Part shown: piece after piece, positions 52,814-61,564 of the stretch
Layout: the number at the start of each line of letters is the position of its first letter
How positions within the stretch are numbered: position 1 is the stretch's first letter
Assembly (NCBI RefSeq): GCF_001429725.1
Contig: NZ_LMHV01000007.1
Span: 186,001-250,000 of the forward strand
Direction: 5' to 3'
Length of the DNA: 64,000 nt
Source of the DNA: Rhizobium sp. Root708
GTDB lineage: Bacteria > Pseudomonadota > Alphaproteobacteria > Rhizobiales > Rhizobiaceae
Notes under the pieces: model-generated
What the model was told of the DNA's origin: nothing
Database searches by the model: none
Seen by the model: the letters and a program-made list of their open reading frames with translations, nothing else
Program-made: the position numbers and the translations under genes

Positions 52814-54604
52814 ATGCTTCTGAAAATCAATTTCCGCCGTTTCGGCCTGCTTCACACCCTTTTCGATATCGGGCGAATGCGCGCTCTTTTGCGCCGCAGC
52901 GAGATGGGAATGGTCATTGCCGGCGCCATCGTCGGCGTCATTTCCGGCCTCGCGGTAACAGGCATGAGCCTCATCTCGCGGGAGATGCACAGCCTGATTT
53001 TCGGCATCAGCGACGTGGACAGACTGAGTTCGTCGCAAATCGATAACAAGCTTTTGCTGCTGACCGCGCCCGTCTGCGGCGGTGCGATTCTGGGCCTGCT
53101 GCTCTTTATCCTCGCGAAGACGCGCAAGAAGCCGATGGTCGACCCGATCGAGGCGAACGCGCTGCACGGCGGGCGGCTGTCACTGACCGACAGTATCCTC
53201 GTTGCCGTCCAGAACCTCATTTCCAACGGCTTCGGCGCATCGGTAGGACTGGAGGCCGGCTACACCCAGCTCGCGGCCGGACTGGCGTCGAAGCTCGGGT
53301 TCAAGCTGCAACTTCGCCGTTCGGACCTTCGCGTGCTTGTCGGATGTGGCGCCGCGGGCGCGATCGCCGCCGCGTTCAACGCTCCGTTGACGGGAGCCTT
53401 CTATGCGTTCGAGCTCATCATCGGCTCCTACACGATCATTTCTCTGACACCGGTCGTCGTCTCCGCGCTCGTCTCGACCCTTGTCGCGAGGTTTCTCGCC
53501 GGCAGCGATTTCGTTATCGACGTCGGTGACTTCGGAACCGTCATGCCCGCCGATTACGTCCCCGCCGTCCTCCTCGGCGCCTGCTGCGCCGGTATCGGCA
53601 TCCTGATCATGCAGGGCGTCGCCTTCGTCGAGGAACTGGCGCGCAGAAGCTCGATCGCGCCGCCGCTCCGGCCGGCACTGGGCGGTATCGTCGTCGGCAT
53701 TTTCGCGCTGATTACACCGCAGGTCCTGTCGGCGGGTCACGGCGCGCTGCATCTCAATCTCGGCCGCGACGTCGCCATTCCCATTCTGGTCGGCCTGTTC
53801 ATTCTGAAGGCCGTCGCCTCGGCAATCTCGATCGGCTCCGGCTTCAGAGGCGGCCTGTTCTTCGCATCGTTGTTCATGGGCGCGTTGCTCGGCAAACTGT
53901 TTGCCTATTCCGCACCTTACTTCGCCCATGCGACGCTGACACCGGTTATCTATGCTGTCGTCGGCATGAGTTCGCTTGCCGTCGCCGTCATCGGCGGCCC
54001 GCTGACCATGACGTTTCTCGCGCTTGAAATCACTGGCGACTTCCCGATCACAGCCCTGGTTCTGGCAGCCGTGATCACCTCGTCGCTGGTCGTTCGCAGC
54101 ACCTTCGGCTACTCCTTCGCCACATGGCGCTTCCATCTGCGCGGCGAGAGCATCCGCAGCGCCCATGATGTCGGGTGGATCCGCAATCTGACGGTGGACA
54201 AGCTCATGCGTGCCGACGTCAAGACGGCGAAATCCGGAACCACCCTGGAGGCATTCAAGGAGAAGTTTCCGATCGGTTCCGCCCAGCGTGTCATTCTTGT
54301 CGACGACAACGGCAAGTATATCGGCCTCGTCCTCGTCCCCGATATCTACGCAAGCCTTACCGACACGGATGACGCCAGCAAGTCGCTCGACGACTTCCTG
54401 CGCTACCGGAATGACTTCCTGCAGCCACAGATGAACGCGAAGCAGGCGGCCTCGATTTTCGACAAGACGGAAAGCGAAGCGCTCGCCGTCGTCAACAACC
54501 TGGTGGAGCGTAAGGTCGTCGGGCAGCTGAGCGAAGCCCACACGTTGCGCCGCTACAGCGAAGAGCTGGACCGCCGGCGGCGCGAAATCTCCGGCGAGAT
54601 TTAG
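52814..54604 (+). CDS. ClC-family chloride channel/antiporter with CBS domains
   Basis: A 596-residue membrane protein with the ClC fold (about residues 30-440) and a C-terminal CBS pair (about 460-590: VDKLMRADVKTAKSGTTLEAF and following). The gating/proton glutamate is E147, but in GLEAGY rather than the usual GREGP; the later motif reads GSGFRGGLFFASLF rather than GSGxPGGxFxPxL, and the first GSGIP motif is not visible. These changes are seen in a bacterial ClC subgroup, so ion choice (chloride, nitrate or fluoride) is open. It lies between two cob transcription units without a clear tie to cobalamin. Confidence 0.9.
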   Translation: MLLKINFRRFGLLHTLFDIGRMRALLRRSEMGMVIAGAIVGVISGLAVTGMSLISREMHSLIFGISDVDRLSSSQIDNKLLLLTAPVCGGAILGLLLFILAKTRKKPMVDPIEANALHGGRLSLTDSILVAVQNLISNGFGASVGLEAGYTQLAAGLASKLGFKLQLRRSDLRVLVGCGAAGAIAAAFNAPLTGAFYAFELIIGSYTIISLTPVVVSALVSTLVARFLAGSDFVIDVGDFGTVMPADYVPAVLLGACCAGIGILIMQGVAFVEELARRSSIAPPLRPALGGIVVGIFALITPQVLSAGHGALHLNLGRDVAIPILVGLFILKAVASAISIGSGFRGGLFFASLFMGALLGKLFAYSAPYFAHATLTPVIYAVVGMSSLAVAVIGGPLTMTFLALEITGDFPITALVLAAVITSSLVVRSTFGYSFATWRFHLRGESIRSAHDVGWIRNLTVDKLMRADVKTAKSGTTLEAFKEKFPIGSAQRVILVDDNGKYIGLVLVPDIYASLTDTDDASKSLDDFLRYRNDFLQPQMNAKQAASIFDKTESEALAVVNNLVERKVVGQLSEAHTLRRYSEELDRRRREISGEI

Positions 54605-54608
54605 GGCC

Positions 54609-56063
54609 TCAGCCTAGCAGCCTTGAAAGCCACTCCTTGTCGAGGCGGGATTCGAGTTCGCCCGCGACGTCGTCGAGCGCTTGCTCCACGCCTGCGCGAT
54701 AGTTGCGCCGCTCCCCGGAAAGGCCGAAGCTCGAAAGCAGGCGCGCTCTGAACGCGTCGCTGCCAAAGGCGCCGTGCAGATAGGTGCCGGTCACGCGACC
54801 GTCGGCCGAGGTGGCACCATCCGGGCTGCCATCCACGATGGCGAAGGGCCGGCTGCAATCCCTGCCCTGTGTCGTGCCGAGATGGATCTGATAGCCGGAA
54901 AGGCTTTCGCCATATTCGACCGACATGGCGGAACTGTTGCGAACGGTCTTTTCCGCCTGCATGACTGTCTCGACATCGAGCAGCCCCAGTCCCGGCGTCT
55001 CCGAGGCACTTCCTTCGATCCCATGCGGGTCTTGGACAGTCCGCCCCAGCATCTGGTAGCCGCCACAGATCCCGATGACGCGTCCACCGCGACGCACATG
55101 TGCAGCAATATCGTCATCCCAACCTTCGGCGCGCAGATCGGCAAGGTCCGCGATCGTCGACTTCGATCCCGGCAGCACGATCAGCTGCGCGTCGGCAGGC
55201 AACCGCTCCCCGGCACGCACGAACTGCAATTCCACGTCGGGCTCTGCCTTCAGGGGGTCAAGATCGTCGAAATTGGCAATCCGCGACAGGACGGGCACGG
55301 CGATCTTCAGCGCCTTGGCTTCACCGCGAACGAGCCGTTCCAGGGCAACGGAATCTTCCGCCGGTAGCCGCGATGCCGCCTTGAGCCAGGGCACGACGCC
55401 GAAGCACGGCCACCCGGTGAACCGCCCGACGGCGTCGATGCCATCGTCGAAAAGCGAAATGTCGCCGCGGAATTTATTAATGATGTAGCCAGTGATCATG
55501 GCACGGTCGTCGGGAGGCAGGATCGCATGCGTCCCCACCAAAGACGCAATGACGCCACCCCGATCTATATCACCCACGAGAACGACAGGCACGCCAGCTC
55601 GCGTGGCGAAGCCCATGTTCGCGATGTCCCCGGCACGCAGGTTGATCTCCGAGGGCGAACCTGCGCCTTCGACGATAACCAGGTCGGCGCCTTCGGACAC
55701 GGTCGCGAAGCTCTCCAGAACATGGCCCAGCAGCTGCGGCTTGAGCCTCTGATAATCCCGGCCCTTGGCCTGCCCCCAGACCTTGCCCTGGACGACAATC
55801 TGGCTGCCGTTTTCCGACTGTGGCTTCAGCAGGACGGGGTTCATGTGAACCGATGACGGGATGCGCGCTGCCATCGCCTGCAGCCATTGAGCCCGGCCGA
55901 TTTCGCCGCCATCATCCGAGACGGCTGCGTTGTTCGACATGTTCTGCGGCTTGAACGGGCGAACGGCAAGCCCGCGGTTGGCGGCAAGACGGCAAAGGCC
56001 AGCAACAAGCATGGTCTTGCCGACGTCCGAGCCGGTCCCCTGCAGCATGATGGCCTTGGTCAT
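54609..56063 (-). CDS. cobQ: Cobyric acid synthase CobQ
   Basis: A 484-residue glutamine amidotransferase that amidates side chains b, d, e and g of adenosylcobyrinic acid a,c-diamide. The N-terminal ATP domain has GTGSDVGKTMLVAG and FKPQNMSNNA; the C-terminal glutaminase has GICGGYQMLGR with the catalytic cysteine and a histidine in GTYLHGAF. I chose ATG 56063 (MTKAIMLQGTG); a longer frame upstream runs through a predicted terminator hairpin and has no homology. It converges with the ClC gene. Confidence 0.96.
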   Translation of the reverse strand: MTKAIMLQGTGSDVGKTMLVAGLCRLAANRGLAVRPFKPQNMSNNAAVSDDGGEIGRAQWLQAMAARIPSSVHMNPVLLKPQSENGSQIVVQGKVWGQAKGRDYQRLKPQLLGHVLESFATVSEGADLVIVEGAGSPSEINLRAGDIANMGFATRAGVPVVLVGDIDRGGVIASLVGTHAILPPDDRAMITGYIINKFRGDISLFDDGIDAVGRFTGWPCFGVVPWLKAASRLPAEDSVALERLVRGEAKALKIAVPVLSRIANFDDLDPLKAEPDVELQFVRAGERLPADAQLIVLPGSKSTIADLADLRAEGWDDDIAAHVRRGGRVIGICGGYQMLGRTVQDPHGIEGSASETPGLGLLDVETVMQAEKTVRNSSAMSVEYGESLSGYQIHLGTTQGRDCSRPFAIVDGSPDGATSADGRVTGTYLHGAFGSDAFRARLLSSFGLSGERRNYRAGVEQALDDVAGELESRLDKEWLSRLLG

Positions 56064-56126
56064 GGTCAATCTCCGGATTGACTCCGGGCCTACACCGCGG
56101 ATCGGACAATGGTCAACGGATTGCCG

Positions 56127-56169
56127 TAAAAATGCGAAAGCCGCGCCGATCAAACAGATCGCGCGGCTT
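56127..56169 (-). terminator. Intrinsic terminator in the cobQ upstream region
   Basis: On the minus strand AAGCCGCGCGATC and GATCGGCGCGGCTT pair (one bulged base, five-base loop) and are followed by TCGCATTTTTA. It lies 64 bases upstream of the cobQ start and would end a transcript coming from the right, where no protein gene is annotated. Confidence 0.75.
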
Positions 56170-56275
56170 GCCGAATACGCTGGCGCATCACCCAAACACG
56201 GCGATACTCACGTTCTCCGGGACGCAATACCTGATCCGGAGAAGCAGCGGATGTCCCCCGCCACGCCGCGATTTA
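56170..56275 (-). ncRNA. Candidate structured RNA or attenuator leader upstream of cobQ
   Basis: The 3' boundary is the strong terminator at 56127-56169. Within this stretch TTCTCCGG (56213-56220) pairs with CCGGAGAA (56236-56243), enclosed by CGGCG (56199-56203) and CGCCG (56264-56268). A CTATAA -10-like hexamer lies on the minus strand near 56272-56277. Either a small RNA of 110-145 bases ends here or the element is an attenuated leader of cobQ. It does not have the B12 box. The remainder to 56583 is AT-rich with the betaine gene promoter. Confidence 0.35.
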
Positions 56276-56583
56276 TAGCGCCACATTCTTACCGGAGAGT
56301 TAGTGCGGCATGCCACCGCAACGAAATTCCGTATTTTCTGAATTTTTTCCGCATGCGGCCGAAGCGACCGGCATAGCACCCAAAATGGCGCAAGGGCCGT
56401 GTCATTAACTATTTTAAATCAGTCGCTTAGTATTTCCGCACGGATAGCGAGAAAGCGATTGATTTCCGTTCGTCAGCGCGTAGGCTCGATATCAAGGCGT
56501 CAGTATAGCCGCCATTTTCAAGCACCAGAGAAAAAGCGCCGACAGCCCTTAGCGGAGCAATCGCGCAGGAACGGGAACGAGCG

Positions 56584-57576
56584 ATGAGAATTCTTGGCGC
56601 GTCCATCGCGCTTGCTGTCGGATTGTTTGCTGCAGCAACCGCGTTCGCCGAAGATTGCGGCAATGTTTCCATAGCGGAAATGAAGTGGGGATCCGCCGGG
56701 ATCGCGGCAAATATCGACAAGATCATCCTGGAAGCCGGCTACGGCTGCAAGGTCGAGATCGTTCCGGGCGACACCATGCCCACCTTTACCGCGATGAACG
56801 AGACGGGTCAGCCGGACGTGGCTTCCGAACTGTGGATCAACGCAGTTCGCATCGAGTTCGATGACGCGGTGAAGCAAGGTCGCCTTCTTCAGGGAGCGGA
56901 AATCCTCTCCGAGGGCGCGGTCGAAGGCTGGTGGATCCCGAAGTTCATTGCCGACGCCAATCCCGACATTCGAAGCGTCGAGGATGCATTGAAACGTCCG
57001 GATCTCTTTCCGGGACCGGACGGCGCGCCGGGCACAGTCTACAACTGCCCGCCGGGCTGGAATTGCCAGATATCGACGGCCAATCTTTTCCGCGCTCTGA
57101 ACGCCGACAAGAACGGCTTCCATCTCGTCGACGCGAGTTCGCCGCAGGGGCTGGACGACTCGATCGCAGCCGCGTTCGAGAAGAAAGTCGGCTGGCTCGG
57201 ATATTACTGGGCGCCGACGGCGATCCTTGGCAAATACGACATGACGCGGCTGAGTTTCGGCGTCAAACACGACAAGGCGGCGTGGGACAGTTGCACCTCG
57301 GTCCCCGGCTGCCACCGACCGGAGCCGAATTCCTATCCGGTTTCCCGCGCCTTCACGGTTGTCTCGAAGTCCTTTGCGGGCCGGGCAGGACCTGCCTGGG
57401 ACTATCTGAAGAAACGCGCCTGGGACAACAGCACCATCAACGACGTGCTTGCCTGGCAGGACGACCATCACGAAAAAAATCGAGCCGCAGCGGTCTACTT
57501 CCTGCACAATTATGCGGACCTCTGGACGACCTGGGTGCCTGCTGACGTCGCTGACAAGGTAAAGTCGTCGCTTTGA
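56584..57576 (+). CDS. Glycine betaine/choline-type ABC substrate-binding protein (OpuAC)
   Basis: A 330-residue periplasmic receptor with a signal peptide (residues 1-22, ending AFA) and an OpuAC domain: VSIAEMKWGSAGIAANIDKIILEAGYGCKVEIV, then SELWINA and VGWLGYYWAPTAILGKYDM with aromatic residues for quaternary ammonium binding. Five to six cysteines may form disulfides. It should bind glycine betaine, proline betaine or choline. No permease or ATPase gene is next to it, so it must use a transporter encoded elsewhere. GGGAACGAG lies before the start. Confidence 0.9.
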   Translation: MRILGASIALAVGLFAAATAFAEDCGNVSIAEMKWGSAGIAANIDKIILEAGYGCKVEIVPGDTMPTFTAMNETGQPDVASELWINAVRIEFDDAVKQGRLLQGAEILSEGAVEGWWIPKFIADANPDIRSVEDALKRPDLFPGPDGAPGTVYNCPPGWNCQISTANLFRALNADKNGFHLVDASSPQGLDDSIAAAFEKKVGWLGYYWAPTAILGKYDMTRLSFGVKHDKAAWDSCTSVPGCHRPEPNSYPVSRAFTVVSKSFAGRAGPAWDYLKKRAWDNSTINDVLAWQDDHHEKNRAAAVYFLHNYADLWTTWVPADVADKVKSSL

Positions 57577-57600
57577 ACCAAAGCTGGCGGATGGTGCCGC

Positions 57601-58854
57601 CTAGCCGCGACCGTGCACCACGAATTCACCGTCGGAGGCTTCGCGTTCGTCCACCAGTTGATCGATGAACTCAAGGATTTGGTTGCTGGCCTGGGTTGGA
57701 TCGGTCTCGAAGATCGTGGACGCCATGATCGCTCTCTCGGACCGAAGTTCGTCCCGGTATAGCGCCTTCCCAAGCTGCTCGATGAAGGTATCCGGCGTAA
57801 ACACGTGGCGGTACGGCAGGTCGGGCACCAGGGAGAAGTCGGGCTCGAAATTCTGATGCGGCTTGTCTGAAAAATCGAGCGTCAGCACCGGCTTCCCGGT
57901 CAGGAGGAAGTCGAACATGATCGAGGAATAGTCGGTGACGAGGGCATCGAACCGCTGCAGCAGCGGATAGACGTCGACGCCGGCATCGATGAAGGTGAAG
58001 CCTTCGCCCTCCCGTATCGTATCGGCGCCCACAAGCTTGTACATCGGGTGCATCTTGAGAACGAAATTGATGTTCTCGCGCTGCGCGATCGCAGTGAGCG
58101 TCTGCAGGAAGCGCGGCGTCATCAGGTAGGTTTCCTGTCCGCGCTGCCAAGTTGGCAGGACCAGGACATTCTTGCGGCGCGCGCTGAGCGACATGTCGAG
58201 GTCCATGTCGTATTCGCAGCCGATCGTGTCGAACGGCTTGATCGGGCGCAGCAGCACTTCGTTGCGCGGGAAGCCCGCTCGCAGGATATTCCGGCAGCCG
58301 AAGACACCGCTCCAGTAGCGATCGAAGAACGACGAGGTGCTGAGCACATAGTCGGTCTGCGACGCCATGTAGAATGGCCGGCGTATCTCGCTGTTTCGCA
58401 GCGTCAGATGCGGGATGAGTTCGAGCACCAGATGCTTGACCGAAATACCGTGCCAGAGCTGGATCTTCTTCGCCCCCGCCAGGCAGGCATTCAATGCATA
58501 GGCGCCGCGCAGGCTCTCGTTAGGATTGACCGAGAAGACGGCAACGGCGGCATGCAGGAGCAGATCGATCGACCTGTCGACATTCTGCGACAGATCAATG
58601 CACGGCAGCCCGCGGGCAGTGAGAGAACTGACGAGCTGCGAAGAGAAGCTGCACCACATCACCTCGTAATTGCGCTTGCGCGCAATGTCGCTGAGATAGA
58701 GGTACTTGGTGTTGTCGGAAAAGGTCTCCCGGCCGAAATAGAGCACCAGCCGGCGCTTCCGCACACGCTGGGATATCGACGCAAATTCGATCGCCATCGT
58801 CTGGTCGTTCAGCGCCGCCAGATTTGCCTGCGCGGAAGATGGGTCGAAGCTCAT
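57601..58854 (-). CDS. CDP-glycerol glycerophosphotransferase-family protein (TagB/TagF-like)
   Basis: A 417-residue cytoplasmic GT-B transferase. TagF-like motifs are WHGIS (residues 134-138), GFPRNE (194-199), LPTWQRG, KMHP (267-270) and LVTDYSSIMFDF (305-316), the hallmark of enzymes that move glycerol phosphate from CDP-glycerol onto lipid-linked chains. No membrane segment is seen. AAGGAT precedes the start. It lies downstream of a TagD-like cytidylyltransferase and a second transferase, suggesting a glycerol-phosphate polymer or decoration on a surface polysaccharide. Confidence 0.85.
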   Translation of the reverse strand: MSFDPSSAQANLAALNDQTMAIEFASISQRVRKRRLVLYFGRETFSDNTKYLYLSDIARKRNYEVMWCSFSSQLVSSLTARGLPCIDLSQNVDRSIDLLLHAAVAVFSVNPNESLRGAYALNACLAGAKKIQLWHGISVKHLVLELIPHLTLRNSEIRRPFYMASQTDYVLSTSSFFDRYWSGVFGCRNILRAGFPRNEVLLRPIKPFDTIGCEYDMDLDMSLSARRKNVLVLPTWQRGQETYLMTPRFLQTLTAIAQRENINFVLKMHPMYKLVGADTIREGEGFTFIDAGVDVYPLLQRFDALVTDYSSIMFDFLLTGKPVLTLDFSDKPHQNFEPDFSLVPDLPYRHVFTPDTFIEQLGKALYRDELRSERAIMASTIFETDPTQASNQILEFIDQLVDEREASDGEFVVHGRG

Positions 58855-58949
58855 AATTCAATCCTTGGTGTGCACCCGCGCGCTGCGGACGCGATAGTTG
58901 TTGCGGGCCGGCTGAACCGACCTGCGGGGGCAATCGATATCGAGGCGGC

Positions 58950-59345
58950 TCAGGCCGACTGACGAATCTCTTCGAGCGTCATCGTCGTCGAGATGCCTTC
59001 GGTGCGCGGCAGGTAGACGACGTCGCACAGCGTCTTGAACTCGTCGAACCGACCGACCCAGTCGTCGCCCATGACGAGGACATCCGCATCGAACTGCTTG
59101 ATGTATTCGCCCTTCAAGTCGAGCGAGTGTTCGAGGAACACATCGTCCACCCAGCAGATGCTCCGGATGATCTCGAGACGCTGGTCTTCCGGGTAGACCG
59201 TCATCTTGCTTTTCTTGGAGAAGTTCAGCGCGTCGGTCGAGACACCGACCGTCAGGTGATCCCCAAGCGCCTTGGCACGCTGCAGGATACGGATGTGCCC
59301 CACATGCAGAACGTCGAACGTACCAAAGGTTATAATTCGTTTCAT
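58950..59345 (-). CDS. Glycerol-3-phosphate cytidylyltransferase-like protein (TagD type)
   Basis: A 131-residue nucleotidyltransferase with GTFDVLHVGH (HxGH at residues 14-17) and the C-terminal RTEGISTTM block, both typical of glycerol-3-phosphate cytidylyltransferases, which make CDP-glycerol. The length equals TagD. I chose ATG 59345 with GAGGGG upstream over a start twelve codons earlier. It sits between two CDP-glycerol transferase-like genes, supplying their donor. Ribitol- or ethanolamine-phosphate specificity cannot be fully excluded. Confidence 0.9.
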   Translation of the reverse strand: MKRIITFGTFDVLHVGHIRILQRAKALGDHLTVGVSTDALNFSKKSKMTVYPEDQRLEIIRSICWVDDVFLEHSLDLKGEYIKQFDADVLVMGDDWVGRFDEFKTLCDVVYLPRTEGISTTMTLEEIRQSA

Positions 59346-59408
59346 AAGTTGCCCCTCAGAATGAAAGTCGCAGCTGACCAAAGGACAGCAGTTCGCAGCA
59401 CCGCTTCC

Positions 59409-60992
59409 TCAACCCGCCGAACGAATGGCCTGTCGCTCGCTGTGGATGCCTTCGGCAATATTTTCGATGATAACGTCCACGGAAGAACGACCGCCCGGCA
59501 ACAAGGCTTCCTTGAGGGCCGCGCGTTCCGTCTCGAACTTCCATGGAGCCCCGCCCTTGTAGGAAAGAACGGCAGACTTCAGCGAAGCAAAATCGCGCAC
59601 GACATGCGATGCGGCATTTGCCTTGTGACCAAGCGCGTTGAACGGGACGTGGCATCCGGACTCGAAGTAGACCAGCGGCTTGTCGAACAGTGGATATTCC
59701 GTGAGGAAGGAGATGCCGTCGGTGATCATCAGATCCGAGGCATCGAACAATTCGCCATATAGACCGTCGCAGATCGTGCAGTTCGGCAGCGCCGACCAGG
59801 CCTTGAAATAGTCGCGCGCCTGTTCCTCGGTCATCACCTTCGCCCGCACCAGCCCTTCGGTCAGCGCCGGGTGCGGCTTCAATACGAATTCGATATCCGG
59901 CTGGGAACGAGCCCAGGCAAGCATGTCCATCGCCATCCGGTCGAACACACCGAAGCCAAGGCCGCCGCGCACCGAATGATGCGGCGCCCAGACGACGCGA
60001 TAAGCCCGCTCGCCGCGCTCTGGAATAGGCCACTGGCCCTGCCCCTTCGCCTTCAGCAACCGCTCGAATTTCGGGTATCCCGATACGACGATCTTGCTGG
60101 CGTCGTGGCGACGCGGCTTCAGGAATGTCTCGCGCATTTCGGTATTCTCGCAGAATATGCGCCACGTCATACGGTGGAAAAACTGATCGTACCAGGCCGG
60201 CGAATAGAGGTCCGAGCCCTGCGGTCCGTCGTCATGTGTCTGGATGATCAACGCTGCGTAGGGAATAAGGCAGAGGCGTGCGAAAGTGATCTCGCCGGTC
60301 TGGAAGCCCGGCTGAACGCCACCCTCCCAGAACTGCTGGCGGAAGATGACATCGGGCTGAAGGCTCTTCATGATGTCGAGCGCCTCGAAGGAATCGTCCA
60401 TGCCGAACCGCAGATGCGGGATTCCCTGTGATTTCAGGAATTCGCTGACATCCGCCTCACCGGTAAAATTGGCCGAGCCCAGCTGGCTGACATTGAGCGA
60501 GCAGACGATCGGATCGAAGAGAGGCTCCTCGACCATCCGCGCATAAACGTCGGCGAAGGCATCCCACATGGTGACCGACTGCACCAGGAACAGGCAGCGG
60601 ATGCGCTCCTGCCGCGAGGGAATGTTCCTGAGAACCAGATTGGCCGTCTGCTTCACGTGATGGATCTGCGAATGAAGGCCGTTGCCGGTACGGGCAAGCA
60701 GGGTGCCGAAGTCGCGAAGAACGGTCTGCAGCGACTGGTTGAGCTCGGTCATCGTGTTGACCGTCACCTCGCCGAACTGATCGGCGGTGGCGCGCACCTG
60801 TTCCTGCAGACTCGCAAAGCCCTGTCGCTGCTCCTGGTGCAGATTGACGAAGAACTGCACGGTCTCGACCTGGATTTCCTCGGAAATCTGCAGCTTCTGT
60901 GTAATCGCGGAGAGTTGCTCCTCCATCGTCTGGAGCCGGGCGGAAAGGTCCGTCAGCGTTCCTGCAACGTTCGGGACAATCTGCTCGTTCAT
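59409..60992 (-). CDS. Coiled-coil plus CDP-glycerol glycerophosphotransferase-like protein
   Basis: A 527-residue protein. Residues 1 to about 120 are a long amphipathic coiled coil (many Q/E/L heptads such as LQTMEEQLSAITQKLQ). The rest has the same transferase pattern as the neighbouring TagF-like gene: GYPKFERLL, VVWAPHHSVRGG, FVLKPHPAL, and LFDASDLMITDGISFLTEYPLF where LxTDxSS is replaced by MITDGIS. The coiled coil may set oligomer state or chain length. It is the first of the three genes in this unit. AGGGTGAAG precedes the start. Confidence 0.82.
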   Translation of the reverse strand: MNEQIVPNVAGTLTDLSARLQTMEEQLSAITQKLQISEEIQVETVQFFVNLHQEQRQGFASLQEQVRATADQFGEVTVNTMTELNQSLQTVLRDFGTLLARTGNGLHSQIHHVKQTANLVLRNIPSRQERIRCLFLVQSVTMWDAFADVYARMVEEPLFDPIVCSLNVSQLGSANFTGEADVSEFLKSQGIPHLRFGMDDSFEALDIMKSLQPDVIFRQQFWEGGVQPGFQTGEITFARLCLIPYAALIIQTHDDGPQGSDLYSPAWYDQFFHRMTWRIFCENTEMRETFLKPRRHDASKIVVSGYPKFERLLKAKGQGQWPIPERGERAYRVVWAPHHSVRGGLGFGVFDRMAMDMLAWARSQPDIEFVLKPHPALTEGLVRAKVMTEEQARDYFKAWSALPNCTICDGLYGELFDASDLMITDGISFLTEYPLFDKPLVYFESGCHVPFNALGHKANAASHVVRDFASLKSAVLSYKGGAPWKFETERAALKEALLPGGRSSVDVIIENIAEGIHSERQAIRSAG

Positions 60993-61210
60993 GGCTTCAC
61001 CCTGGAAGAATAGCGATACGAAAGCTTCGCCCTGCGACCCGATACGCCTGTCAGGCGCTCAGAGTCCCCGTCCGAAGTATGATCGGAGTATCAGCAGTAG
61101 CTTTCGTGAAACTGATCAGGCTCGCCGCGACGACGGCTTGGAGGTTTTCGGAACGGGCCGCCTTCGCTTATAAGCTGGCCCGAAACGAGTCGAATACATG
61201 GAGAAGCGTC

Positions 61211-61558
61211 ATGACCTCCGCACCCTTTCCCGATCGCGAAACGATCGCCAGCCGCTTTGCGGCGCTTGCCGAACAGGACAGGGCCTATATTGCGCTGCTG
61301 CTGGAAAACCAGGCACAGGACGACAGCCTGATCGAAGGGCTGGAGCAGTATTTGAACGACGCGTCTCGCGCTTCGTTCCTGAACTCGCTCAAACTCGACA
61401 ACCTCGGAAAATGGATCGGCGAGGCTGCCCCGGCGCGTCTCCAGATCCGTCTCATGGAACTGGCGAAGTCGAGCCAGCACCCGGCCTACGCCGCATTCCG
61501 CAACGGCCTGACCTCGTCCGGCGGACTAAGCAGAGCCTATCCGCCGGCAAAGGTCTGA
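61211..61558 (+). CDS. Hypothetical protein, 115 aa
   Basis: I do not recognise a family. The 115-residue protein is soluble and mostly helical, without cysteine; it begins MTSAPFPDRETIASRFAALAEQDRAYIALLLE. A GGAGAAG site lies just before ATG 61211, and codon use is normal for the chromosome, so it is probably real. A longer in-frame start at 61079 has no ribosome site. It converges with the entericidin-like gene. Confidence 0.6.
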   Translation: MTSAPFPDRETIASRFAALAEQDRAYIALLLENQAQDDSLIEGLEQYLNDASRASFLNSLKLDNLGKWIGEAAPARLQIRLMELAKSSQHPAYAAFRNGLTSSGGLSRAYPPAKV

Positions 61559-61564
61559 CAGACG

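Noticed and set aside
56199..56270. Plus-strand resemblance to 4.5S/SRP RNA (CCGGAGAAGCAGCGG)
   Set aside because: The SRP RNA core needs GGTCCGGAAGGAAGCAGCC-like sequence with a GGAA loop; here the matching bases pair in a different hairpin and the tetraloop is missing.
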